Notes under the pieces: model-generated | What the model saw: the letters and a program-made list of their open reading frames with translations, nothing else | The model's database searches: none | Told to the model about the DNA's origin: nothing | Assembly: GCA_030998015.1 (NCBI GenBank) | Contig: JARWMV010000232.1 | Coordinates: forward strand, 868,001 to 932,000 | Length of the DNA stretch: 64,000 nucleotides | DNA from: Ceratorhiza oryzae-sativae | Taxonomy: Eukaryota; Basidiomycota; Agaricomycetes; Cantharellales; Ceratobasidiaceae | Direction: 5' to 3' | Shown here: positions 47,240-58,193 of the stretch, piece by piece | How positions within the stretch are numbered: position 1 is the first letter of the stretch | Layout of the letters: every line of letters starts with the position of its first letter | Program-made: the position numbers and the translations under genes

Positions 47240-49040
47240 ATGATCACTCGGCAACTGGGACTGCTCGCTGCAAGACGGCTCAATGTTGCGTCTGCTCGGT
47301 CGTGAGTGTTGTCTCGGGCTGAGTTTCGTTTTGAAGCCAGTAGCCCATGTGTGCGTGACGTTTAGGAGCATGATGGTGCTGCGCCGTGCGCAGTTTCACA
47401 ACGGCATGCGGTTGCTCGGTACGCCTTTTGACCTGTCTTGCTTGGATTGGGCGAGGTGGAGATTTACGTATGTGTGATCGCTGCAGCTCCGGAAACTATC
47501 AAGGTTCCTCAGATGGCCGAGTCGATCACCGAGGGTACCCTGAAGCAATGGAGCAAGCAGGTCGGAGATCAAGTCAACCAGGACGACGAGGTCGCGACCA
47601 TCGAGACTGACAAGGTGCGTGCGAATTTTTTTTTTCAAAACCTCATTTGCATGGAGCGGAAGCTTATGGATGTTAGATCGATGTGACGGTGAATGCGCCC
47701 ATGTCGGGCACGATTGTCGAGTTGCTGTTTAAAGAAGAGGATACGGTGACTGTGGGCGCGGATATGTTTAGGATCGAGCCCGGCGAGGGCGGTGCTGGTG
47801 CGTTCACGCGAGGTGCATTTCACACGAGTATGCTCAGATGTATGACCAGCCTCCTCGTCCGAGGCATCCAAAGAAAAGCCCAAGGAGGAGCCCAAAGAGG
47901 CACCCAAGGAGGAAACGAAAGAAAAGGATGACGAGGGATCGCGGCCTGTGGTGTCCAAACCCGAACCACCCAAACAAGAGTCGAAGCCGGCGCCGGCTCC
48001 GAAGGAGGAGAAGAAAGTGGAGAAAAAGGAGAGCAAAGAGGCACCGGCACCAAGCCTGCCGCTGGCTCGCGCGGTGAGACGAGGGTGGGTCAACTGACCA
48101 CCCTTTATGTCCGCATTTATTGACGCACGCACACGGGCAGGTCAAGATGAACCGGATGCGACTACGAATCGCCGAGAGGTTGAAACAGTCGCAGAACGCG
48201 GCGGCCTCGCTTACGACGTTCAACGAGATCGACATGTCGTCGCTGATGGACATGCGCAAAAAGTACAAGGACGACGTGCTGAAGGAGCAAGGTGTGAAAC
48301 TCGGGTTCATGAGTGCGTTTGCCAAGGCATGCTGCCACGCCTTGCGGGAGATTCCGGCAGCGAACGCGAGCATCGAGGAGGACACGATCGTGTATCGGGA
48401 CTATGTGGATCTGTCGGTCGCGGTCGCGACCCCCAAGGGACTGGTGACGCCTGTGGTGCGAAACGCGGAGTCGATGAGTTTTGTCGAGATTGAGCGTGAG
48501 ATCAGCAATCTGGGAAAGAAGGTTTGTGCGTTTTTGGTCCGGACGGTCGGCACGGGGTGGCTGATGGGTCTGGGCGACAGGCGCGAGATAACAAGCTGAC
48601 GCTGGAGGACATGGCCGGCGGGACGTTTACGATGTGAGTGGGAGTTGGCCGGCGTCGTGGCGAGTACTGAGCAGGACCTCGACTCAGCTCGAACGGCGGT
48701 GTGTTCGGAAGCCTGTTTGGAACCCCGATAATTAACCTGCCCCAGTCGGCTGTTCTGGGTAAGTGCGCAGACGGTGGTGATTGGCACAAGACTGACGGAG
48801 CGGTCTGGATCAGGGATGCATGCGATCAAGGACCGGCCGGTTGCGGTCGACGGCAAGGTCGAAATCCGGCCAGTGATGGTCGTTGCGCTGACATATGACC
48901 ACCGGCTGCTCGACGGGCGAGAGGCGGTGACGTTCTTGGGTGAGTGCGGGGCAGTGTCGGACGCTCGAGATGCTGACCGGGGCGCAGTGCGGGTAAAGGA
49001 ATACATCGAGGATCCGCGCAAGATGCTTCTGGCGCCATGA
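47240..49040 (+). CDS. KGD2: KGD2/DLST, dihydrolipoyl succinyltransferase (2-oxoglutarate dehydrogenase E2)
   Basis: Core enzyme of the mitochondrial 2-oxoglutarate dehydrogenase complex; transfers succinyl from lipoamide to CoA. ATG at 47240 opens a mitochondrial presequence ([20 protein letters not shown]), joined over two introns to the lipoyl domain ([20 protein letters not shown]; lipoyl lysine in ATIETDK, next exon [13 protein letters not shown]). A Lys/Glu/Pro-rich linker follows ([15 protein letters not shown]), with no E3-binding domain, as usual for DLST. The acyltransferase core runs from [20 protein letters not shown] through [20 protein letters not shown] and [15 protein letters not shown] to the active-site HxxxDG in [15 protein letters not shown] at 49038-49040 after DPRKMLLAP. 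About nine short introns. The upstream GTG-start frame at 46699-47322 overlaps in another frame and is not real. Confidence 0.95.
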
Positions 49041-49299
49041 GCACGGGTGGGGGGGCCACGGGGCTGAGCCCAGCTTGCTGTAAATGTATGCGAATTTGTA
49101 ATGCAATTGTGCCATCGTTCCAACAGTGCATGGACCCCAGACAGCCCTGCTCCACGCGTGGCACCGCCAAACACGACCACACAGAGGCTGCCGCAGCCAC
49201 TTTACATGTTCTTCCGCGCTGTTCCCTCCGTCCACCCCCCACCCCCGTCGACACCGTGCTTGCCCCAGTGGCCCCCTCTGAGATCTCGCTGTTCCCCCC

Positions 49300-50337
49300 A
49301 TGTCCGCCGTCGCTGTACAACAACAACAACCCCTGGGCATCCGCCCCGCCTTCCAGCAGAGGCGACACGCCGCTGCGCCCCCCGCGTCCATCACCGCGAC
49401 GCCCAAGCCAGCACGCACGCCCGGCATCATCTCCCTCTCGACGCCCCTTGCGACCCCGCCGCGCTCGTCGACGCGCCCCCGCAAGGTCACTCCCCCCGCC
49501 GCCCGTGCCGCCGACGTTTTCCAACCAGGCGCCCCCAAGTCGGAGCCGCGCTCGTCGAAAAAGCCGCGCTCGCGCCCAACATCAGACGAGGACGAGCACG
49601 ACACCCCGTCCAAGCCCCGTGGCCGCCGCTCGAACAATGCTGAAAAGTCGCTCCCCACGCCCGCACCGTCCCCGGTCGTGAGCGCGGCCAAGGCTCGCCG
49701 AAACACCTCCCGCCCCCGCCAGACCCCCTCGCCCGCGACCGAGTCCGACTCGCCTGCGCCCGCGACCCCTGCGCTCGAGAAGCCCTCGGGCCGCCTCGCC
49801 AAGCACCGCCGCGGCCTCACACGGTCGACCCCGGCTCTCTGCGCAGCGGCAGCGGCCATCCCCTCGGCCCCCGTCCCTGTGCCGCAGATGGCGAGGGCAT
49901 CCTCCCAGCCCTCGGGCTTATCGCGCTCCGCCCCGCTCGCGACCCCGGCCATGTCTCAGACGATGCCTGCGCGCATGCGCCGTACCTTGACCGGCAGCGA
50001 GCCTGCTCCGGCCGCCCGCGACACGACGCCAAAGGACGTCCCTCCGTCGCCCTCGCCTCCCCGCCGTGTCCGGGAGGCGTCCTGGAAGTCCCAGGGCCCG
50101 CTCACTGCCCCGCTCAACGGCGGTGCTGGCTTCCCTTCTCGCTCCGCGCACGCTCGCTCCCCGTCCGAGGCGCTCTTTAATCTCTCTCTTGACGAGACAG
50201 ACGACGAGCCTCAGGACATGCCCATTCTGTTTGGGCGCTCGACTCGCGGCGGTGACAAGGTTTACGCTGGCGGCAAGTTCCAAAACGGCCCCGACACTAC
50301 AATGCTTCCCGCTCCTTCGTTCTTGTCTGGGTTTTAA
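49300..50337 (+). CDS. EDC1/PNRC-type mRNA decapping activator
   Basis: Single-exon, 345-residue, very Pro/Ser/Ala-rich disordered protein. ATG at 49300, TAA at 50335-50337. The C terminus carries the short linear motif of EDC1/EDC2/PNRC proteins: YAGGKF (Dcp2-activating YAG motif) followed after a short spacer by MLPAPSFL (Dcp1-EVH1-binding LPxPxF motif). These two elements bridge Dcp1 and Dcp2 and activate decapping in yeast and humans. Low-complexity basic segments (KKPRSRP; KAKARRN-like) may bind RNA. GC content is clearly higher than in neighbouring genes, which creates long antisense open frames. The assignment rests on the C-terminal motif; the rest is not conserved in this class. A pyrimidine-rich 3' region with a T9 run follows. 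Confidence 0.8.
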   Translation: MSAVAVQQQQPLGIRPAFQQRRHAAAPPASITATPKPARTPGIISLSTPLATPPRSSTRPRKVTPPAARAADVFQPGAPKSEPRSSKKPRSRPTSDEDEHDTPSKPRGRRSNNAEKSLPTPAPSPVVSAAKARRNTSRPRQTPSPATESDSPAPATPALEKPSGRLAKHRRGLTRSTPALCAAAAAIPSAPVPVPQMARASSQPSGLSRSAPLATPAMSQTMPARMRRTLTGSEPAPAARDTTPKDVPPSPSPPRRVREASWKSQGPLTAPLNGGAGFPSRSAHARSPSEALFNLSLDETDDEPQDMPILFGRSTRGGDKVYAGGKFQNGPDTTMLPAPSFLSGF

Positions 50338-51524
50338 GTTTATTAAAAACTAGGTACGGTATACCTTTTCTCGTCCTGGCCGTTTTAATTTATTCTCTAT
50401 GTATCAGTGTTCAAGTACTTTAGTTCAACCGGCTGGTTCCTCCCTTACTGTTCATACCTACAACCCTTGGCCAACCCCCTTCCCCTGTCTGGTGCCGCTC
50501 ATTCAGACTACAACGACCGAGCCGTGCCCTTGCTCACAAGTTGCCTGGCAAAGCCTTGTGCAACTCGACTTCTCCCTCCCGCAATCTATGTTAACCCTTT
50601 TTTTTTCTTATCCTCTCGTCTTCAATTCTCGGCATTCCTAGTCGGTTGTGAAATTATAGAAAACGGCGACTGCCACCGACTAGCCCTATCGGTCGCCTAT
50701 ACTCGATTAACGTCGATTCACCGGCCATCGACTTGTTCTCGTCTCATATTTACTTATTGCCTGTTATCTCGTGCTCGTTTTGCATCATTGTATTCTCACA
50801 ACATCTGCTCCGCTCTCATTCAGCATGCACTTCATGTTTTTGTTTGGGTTCGGGTTGAAGCGAACACTTTCTGTGATATGCCCTTTTTTCCCCCCTTCTC
50901 CGACGCAGGGTGCCGATGACATCGTCGACGTTATCAGCACCTCGCTTCTTTTCAGGCGTCTTGTTCAATATGTACAATGTTTACTTTCATACCTTCCGCA
51001 CGTTCTTTATTGGCTCCCCATCTCCCCTCTCCTGTGACACGTTGTGTCGTTTCCGACCCTCTCTTTGCTCTCTGACCCGCCTCCCTTATCTCACATCCCC
51101 CGGATACCCTCCCCCCGGACCGCCATACCGCCAACCCCCCTGGAACCGTCACATCGAACCGCATCTCGTATACCTTCAGATCGCCGCATTCCCTCAATGT
51201 CTTCGCATCGTTTTCCCCCTCGACCACGTCGGTCCTTATGCCCTTCTTCGAGCCCGGCCCTCCCATGCATTGCATCCGCGGTGTACTAGTTTATCATTAT
51301 TTGGTCGGATTACATTTGGGCGTGGGTCTGGACCGCACGTTTCTAGACGAGCTTTACTTGTTGGGTTTGTTTGCGTGGCTTGCTGAATGGAAGAAGAAGA
51401 CTCTACTGTAGTGTGTAACGCAATGAAAACATTTGTGTTAATGACTTTATATTTTTGGGTGGTGTGTGTCCCTGAATCAAGAATACAAAGGGTGCGGTGG
51501 GAACGGTCCCCGGCTACGACCGGA
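50338..51524. other. Pyrimidine-rich convergent intergenic region / likely long 3' UTR
   Basis: About 1.2 kb, strongly T/C-rich on the plus strand, with a T9 tract at 50598-50606. It lies between the EDC1-like gene (+) and the first MFS gene (-). Open frames here start with non-ATG codons and have no family likeness. Confidence 0.5.
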
Positions 51525-53936
51525 TCACTCGTCATGTTCGTCTTCATCCTGCTTTGTACGCCAGTCGTTTTCAGGCTCCTTGAGCAAAAGGGAATGGATT
51601 GCGCCAAGGCACGCTATACGTAGCAAGCCGGGGTCAATTTGAATCCTTTCTGCGCGAGTAAAACACGCAACATACTGAAGACGAACAGACACACCCAAAC
51701 GAGATTTCCACCCAATATGTGCTTCTCGACCGACGCAGCGAACAACGAGTTGGCCAGAGCCGGCGAAATAGCCTGTGGAAGCACGATGCTCATTTGGGAG
51801 ATGCCTAAATGCATAACAGGGGGTGTTTTCGTTGAGTATAGCGCAATGATGCACATCCGCCCGAGATACGCGGAGTGTCTCCACCCCTGAACGTCTCGGC
51901 GAAAACGAAGCCACGCACCGTTGATCAGGCTGAGGGCCTCGGCAGAAGGAGAGGCATCGTTGACCATCGAGCCCATACAACCCAGGCAAAGCCGCTTAGA
52001 ACAACAGGATCAGATAAATCCGTGCCTGGAACCCAAAGGCTAGAACTCGTCCTTACCAGATGCTCCAGATGAAGAAAAACACAAACTGGACGAGATTGAA
52101 CACGATGCTACCCGTGCCGCCCTCTGCGACGCTCGCCACCCAGTGCAAGAACGGGAAACCGAGCACGACGATCGCCCAAAACGCCATCGTCACCTGTTCC
52201 CCCCCGGCCGGGATTCATGTCAGGTGATGCAAAAGAAAGAAAGAAAAATTGAGCCCGCGAGCACAGGATTGGAGTTCTATTACTTGCCTGATAGAGCCGC
52301 ACAGTGCCCAGCCTTTGGTTAACCGGCGCATAGATGACCATCATCGCAACGTGGACCACCGCCCGGACGGACATTTGCGTGCCGATCTGGGCCTCGGACA
52401 TACCGAGACCGCCTGTGCTCACCCCACCCCCCACCCCACACCATCAATCAGTTAGCGTTTGGCTCTGGGCTCGTGCTTTCATCTCAGTTGAACTCACCAG
52501 AGGCGATCGGCGTAAATGCAAAAAGTGGGTACCTGCGATCATGTGATTAGAAGAAGACAGGAGAAGGGTGGCTGGACAGATAGGGAGTAGAGGCGTGAGA
52601 CCCACACTGAAAACAACATCTCTGACGCAATGCACATGCACGCGTTATTGCACAACAGCGCGAGGACGGGAGGTGTCATGATTGAGCGCCATGGGGCTTT
52701 ACGTGTTGGCTCGGTGTGCGAGCCGAACTCGGCGTCGCTGGTGATCAGCAGCGGAGCGGTCGTTGGATCCGCTTGAGCTGTGGGAGTTGGCGGGATGCTA
52801 TCATAGGACGCCTTCTTGGCCTTGCGTCTTGCCCTGACTTTGGACGGAAGCGTCTTGGGTTATATGCGTTAGTCCCCCTCTTTTCTATTTCGTCACGAGA
52901 TCAAACGGCAGGAACCCCCCCTCCCATACGTACCTCTTCGATAAACACAACTCCGAACCCGACCGATATAATCGCAAAGGATGCGCCGACCAGACATGGG
53001 AGCAAGAACGGGTACTCGTGCCAAAACGGTGTATCAAATGTTTTCCAGCGACGTTCTGGGTGGGCGAGTAAGCCTCCGAGCGGCAGCCCAACGATCTGCC
53101 CAAGCCGATAGGAGACATTCATGATGGAAAAGGCGGTGGCTTGGTTACTCCGGTCGGTCAACTCGCCTGTCATCACCTTGATAGCAGCCCAGCTGTGTGG
53201 GGTAGCGTTTAACTCTCCAAATGCGGGATAGGAGGGTGTCCAGAGGCCTACCTGGCTCCAAGCGCTCCACCGATGCATCTACTCATGATCATCCCCACAA
53301 GTGATTTGCTCATGCCAAAGCACACAATAGAGACCGCGAGGCCTCCCATGCCTATTTTTGGGCATCTGTACTCAGTCTCTAGCACTTTCGATGCCTAAAT
53401 AGGCTCACCTATGAGAACCACTGGCTTCCGCCCAACATGATCAGAGATGTATCCAAAGGCAAAACTTGGAGCAGGCGTTAGATACGCGCCGCTGCGGCGA
53501 TAAGATAAAATGGCTCACTCGTAATCAGGCTCATAAGGGAGAACACAGATTCCTGCGATTGCGTGTCAGGTACGTCAGCGCATGGCTCAAAACGGCTCAC
53601 AATCAATCCTGAGTAAAAACCAACTCGCTCGGGGTCGTCTGTTACACCGATTTCGACAATCATTCTATGAAGGGCCACACGGGGTCAGTTGTGTAACACG
53701 GCGAATTTTTTTACTCACGCATTAACGAAAGGATAAATCAACTCGAATGCCAGCGGACAAATCGAGTTGAGGGCCATGAGTACCATTATATTCCTCCATG
53801 GAAAAGGTGTTTTCTTGTCACCAACCGGCGTGCCATTTGGAGTGCTTGCACCTGGCTGAAGCCCATCTTCCCGTGTGTCGCGCTCGGGTAGGAGGGGCTG
53901 TTCTTCAAACTGGACAGCTACTGGACCTCCGGGCAT
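51525..53936 (-). CDS. MFS transporter, ZIFL-like (paralogue 1)
   Basis: Major facilitator superfamily, 12 spans, close to the fungal/plant ZIFL-like group of H+ antiporters; substrate unknown. The first true ATG is at 53934-53936 (MPGGPVAVQFEEQPLLPERD). First span: LMALNSICPLAFELIYPFVN, then MIVEIGVTDDPERVGFYSGL. Motif A is GYISDHVGRKPVVL (about 53405-53450). Next CIGGALGASWAAIKVMTGEL, then RLGQIVGLPLGGLLAHPERR. A cytosolic loop of about 60 residues (KVRARRKAKKASYD onwards) splits the halves. Second half: PPVLALLCNNACMCIASEML and ISQMSIVLPQAISPALANSL, LGGNLVWVCLFVF. Ends EPENDWRTKQDEDEHDE, TGA at 51525-51527. At least ten introns. Tandem with a paralogue at 55312-57613. Confidence 0.88.
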
Positions 53937-55311
53937 GGTCGCCAATGGAGAAGAGAGGATTTGCGAGCACGAGAAGTATTTCTACCCTGCGGCGAGTCAC
54001 TCTTCGCTTGACGCCTCGATATCATAATAGCTCCCACAGTCTTTTTGCCGATTAGTACAGATTGCGGCCCGACGATAGTTCGGCCGCTCCTAAACTTGAT
54101 AATCAGAAGGGCCATGTGCTTCGGGAGAGGGAGCGTATGTGCGGGAAATCCATGGTCAGCACAATCAAGGTTTTCACAACAAGTGTAAGCAACGCAAATG
54201 TTTTACGGCAATTACTAATTCCACAGGACTGTGATCAGCTAATTTACAATGATCGGCCTGGGAGGGCGCACGAAAGTTATGCAGGTTGGCGCAAGGCCCC
54301 AGAGACCCAAATTAAGGCTCGAGTTGTCGCAAACACTCAAGGGAGTATAGTACACTCACCAAATGATACACACACGACCCGAACACTGTCGTCGCGCGGA
54401 TTTTGTCCGGAGTGCGGCTGAATATCTCCTGGGGCTTCTTCTCCTATTCAGCTTGGCTCAATCGATGCCATTTAGCGCGCTTCACACTGGTTCCTGTGCA
54501 TGGAACCGATGTACAATAAAGTTGAAGAACGTTGACACCAGCGAGACGTCAACGAAAGGTGAAAACAGCGGATGCTTCAATAGTAAAACCCGTAGATCTG
54601 GAGACTGTGTAGAGCTCGATAGATGATGTCAATACTAGGAGAGAGTGTGTGCATGAGATGTCTACAACCTCTTGAATAGAAGAGACAGTGCATCACCGAT
54701 TTATACTAAACGTCTTTCCTTCGTCGTTCTGGGCGGCCTGTGTCAAGTCTGGTAAAAGCCATCCCTCGAACCCCTCTCAATTGAGACTTACCTAGCCTCT
54801 ACCCCCTGAGTCTGAAACTGGGAGTCGAGGATTGAAGCGCTGGCGCCGGACGAAGCCTTAACCTTTAAGCTAAGGTAAATATTGAGAAGAAAGACGAGGG
54901 CAGAGGATGCAATATATGCACCATATTTCACTCTGTCCTTTCATTCTCCAAGTCACAAATAGCCACAGAGCCACACATATAGGCCAACGGAAGGCCCCTA
55001 TCCCTAGATGAAGAGCCATAAATGCATAACAGCATTTTTAATAAGGCCAAACCGAGCGCCGCGGCCTTCCTCGGTACCAGGGTTGTGGATAGTTTTGCTC
55101 CTGAGACTTGTGGGGTGTGAGAGCTGTGTTTTCGTATCATTGTCGAGCCTATCGCGTCCAGAGCGTTGACGGGCACTTGACGGATGTTGCCCCACGGATT
55201 GCATTTGCTAAATATAGTATACATTATGATCCCGAACACCCCGATCCCATAGAAAATGTGGTATTGGTACTTTCGTAGTTTTGACCGTACCGAGGTATAT
55301 AGACTCGGACT
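53937..55311. other. Intergenic between the tandem MFS genes
   Basis: Upstream region of MFS paralogue 1 and downstream of paralogue 2. Short frames only; no gene supported. No direct repeat flanking the duplicated genes was seen by eye. Confidence 0.4.
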
Positions 55312-57613
55312 TTATTCGTCATCGTCGTTTTCATTCACGCTCTCGCGCCAGTCATGAGTTGGCGCCTGCAACGTCAGAGAGTGTAGCCCACTAGCGCCAG
55401 CTATGTTTCCGCGAGTCAGCTCGAGGCTTCTGGATGGATGCTATATGCACTTACTGAGCACAAGCAACACCAACCAAACCAGGTTACCACCTAAAACATG
55501 TTCGTGGACCGATGCCGCGAACAATGTGTTTCCTAGCTCTGGAGAAATTGCCTGAGGAAGGATAGTGCTCATTTGGGATATGCCTAAATGTCATATATTA
55601 GTCGCAAATAGCAGGAACTAGGTGCTAGATAGGCGCACCAGTAATTAGACTCAACGCTTCGGCAGAAGGCGAGGCATCGTTGACCAGAGAGCCAACGCAG
55701 ACCCAGCAAAAGCCGCTGAAATGACGCCATGTAAGCAGAAAGTCGTTATACAGATCTCGCCAGACTCACGCTATGCTCCAGATTGCATAAAATACCAGCT
55801 GAAACACGAAGAACAGGGCGCTCTCGTTTCCTTCTGGTTGGGTACGCACGATCCAGTTCAGAATTGGGAAGCACAAAACAACAATCGGCCACATGGCCAT
55901 GGCGAACTAATCGAATATCCAATTACCACGCTGAAAAAAAAAAACGAGCATTTGAATTACTTGCCTTGTAGACGTTTACGGTCTTGGTACGACCCACAGC
56001 TTGGTTGTATACGAGCATCATGGCAACGTGAAGGAGCGAACGAATTGACATCTGGGTGCCGATCTTTCCCTCAGACATGCCAAGGCCGCCTGTGCGGGAC
56101 ATTAGTCTAGCTCAAGTCCGCCACTGTTTGGATACTCACCAGACGCAATAGGCGTGTATGCAAACAGGGGATAGCTGCAACGCCAGCCATAAGTATGGAA
56201 TAAAGAACCGAGAAAGAGCCACGCACATGGAAAACAGCATTTCAGAAGTCAAACACATCAACGCATTGCTGAGGAGTAACCCTAGGATAGAAGGCGTGAG
56301 CACAGCACTCCATGCTGTCGACTTCTTCTTCTTCTCTGTGCTCTCAATGTCGATTAACGTCGAGGTAGAGCTAATGGCCGAGTCAGTTGAGCCATACGTG
56401 CTGGCACGTTTGGCTGTTTTCCGGCGCTGCTTGCATTTGGAAGAGAGTGTCTATCGAAACGTGTTGGTTTCATTTTCAGTGTGCTCTCGTATTGACATAA
56501 GCTTACCTCTTCAATAAATATGATACCAGGGATAACCGACAGGATTGCAAAGGCGGCGCCAACGAGGCAAGGAAGCAGGTATGGATACTCGGCCCAAAAT
56601 GGTGATGTGAACCACCTGAACCTATGCTCTGGGTGTGCAAGTAGGCCACCAAGTGGCAGTCCTATGACGCACGCATGAGCGTAAATCCTGGAGACAACGC
56701 AGCAAAAAGAAACAGCGTACCAACAATCTGACCAATACGGTACGTGATTTGAAGAGAGGAGAACGCGACATCTTGGTTGCTCCGGTCAGTCATCTCGCCA
56801 GTCATGACTTTGATCGCAGCCCAACTGAGATATGGCACCAGTTCAAATGAATCCTAGCCCTATTGCGAAGCAAGTTTGCATACCTGGCTCCTAAAGCGCC
56901 CCCAATACACCTGCTCGCGATCATACCCATCAAAGATTTGCTCAGCCCGAATGAAACCATTGAAACCGCCAAACCGGCCATTCCTTCACACCCAATCTCG
57001 TAAGAATTTGCTGATATAAATCCAGAGATAAGAAATACGCACCAAGCAGAATGACCGGCTTGCGCCCAAACGTATCTGAAAGATAACCACATGGAAGAAC
57101 TACAGCCAAGTTTGCATCTGTTTACCAGATCTCAACAACATTTGGGCGTACTCATGATGAACCCCGTCAAGGAGAAGACTGATTCCTAGAAGAAGCTTTG
57201 AGTAATACAATTGGGGCGAGCATATCGGAACGTCTACATACCACCAAGCCAGAATAAAATCCCACCCGCTCAGGGTCGTTTGTTACCCCGATTTCAACAA
57301 TCATCCTAGGCGCCAAATTTCAGACACACGGATGAAAGAAATGACTAGAAATAACTCACGCATTTATGAACGGATAAATAAGCTCAAACGCAAGAGGCGT
57401 AACAGCATTCAACATGAGCAAGATCGAAAACTTGGCCATCGGCAGAGGTGTCGGCTTGGGAGCCGGAGCTGGAAGCTTGATGCTCCCTGCGCGTGAGCCA
57501 ACAGCCGTGCTCGGGTTCGAGGCAGGGGCCTCCTCGTGGACCTCGTGCAAAAACTCGATACCGAGAGTGAGAGGCTGTTCCTCGGGTCGGAAGCCGGTAT
57601 GCGTCGAGCTCAT
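55312..57613 (-). CDS. MFS transporter, ZIFL-like (paralogue 2)
   Basis: Same family and gene plan as 51525-53936. ATG at 57611-57613 (MSSTHTGFRPEEQPLTLGIE). First span: LLMLNAVTPLAFELIYPFIN, then MIVEIGVTNDPERVGFYSGL. Motif A is GYLSDTFGRKPVIL. CIGGALGASWAAIKVMTGEM and RIGQIVG then LPLGGLLAHPEHR match paralogue 1 almost residue for residue. The cytosolic loop differs (KQRRKTAKRASTYGS, then IDIESTEKKKKSTAW). Second half: PSILGLLLSNALMCLTSEML and ISQMSTILPQAISPELGNTL. Acidic tail THDWRESVNENDDDE, TAA at 55312-55314, matching the end of paralogue 1. Duplication is therefore old enough for loops to diverge but not the core. Confidence 0.88.
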
Positions 57614-58193
57614 CGTCAATCGTATCGGGGAGTGAACAAAAGCGGGGTTGGGCGACAATAGACTTGCGAGGCTTGCCGCCTGCGCGTGGATAAGAGTGAG
57701 GGAGACACCTGACCGACCGAGCGGGAGGAAGTAGGGGGGTTCATAAACCTCGTACGCGGGTCTCCGCTCGACAAATTGTCTGGAAGATCTCGAGGAACAT
57801 TGCAGGGCGCAAGGACCCAAGCGGCGTCCATCCCGGACCTGACGAAAGTTTTCACAACGAGCTTGGACAAACGGGTGTAGAAGAAGTCCTATCAGCCTGC
57901 CCATCTTCAATCACACCTACAAATCGCGTTGAAGTGTAGGTCACGGACTGCACGATCTAGGACTGACCCACCATAGGGAGTAATAGACTTTGGGCTTCCT
58001 CTTACGTAGTTAAAGCCTAATCAAAGCATCGCCGATGCGATTCACCAAAATACCGGAGATACGCATACAGGTAATAAGTACGCACAATTACACGAAAGCC
58101 TAGTCATACCGATACAGATCTGTCTGTCCCTAACGAGTTAAAACTACCCACAAAGAGGAAAAAGCTAAATGCCCGACAAAACCGAAGATCGCT
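57614..58193. other. Intergenic, upstream of MFS paralogue 2
   Basis: An open frame runs upstream of the MFS ATG to 57910 with two further in-frame ATGs (nearest at 57902-57904), but its sequence is unlike the N termini of the family, so the start at 57613 is preferred. Nothing else is seen. Confidence 0.4.

Noticed and set aside
46699..47322. 207-residue plus-strand frame before KGD2
   Set aside because: It starts with GTG, overlaps the KGD2 start and presequence in another frame, and has no family likeness.
48810..49952. 380-residue minus-strand open frame
   Set aside because: It lies antisense to the 3' part of KGD2 and the EDC1-like gene in GC-rich DNA where stops are rare. Its composition is Arg/Gly/Ala-rich with no motif, as expected of a shadow frame.
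50407..50919. 170-residue frame after the EDC1-like gene
   Set aside because: Starts with a non-ATG codon and reflects the T/C-rich strand bias (Leu/Ser/Phe-rich). More likely 3' UTR or intergenic.
57614..57910. N-terminal extension of MFS paralogue 2
   Set aside because: The extended sequence is unlike paralogue 1 and other family members, whose short acidic N termini match a start at 57613.
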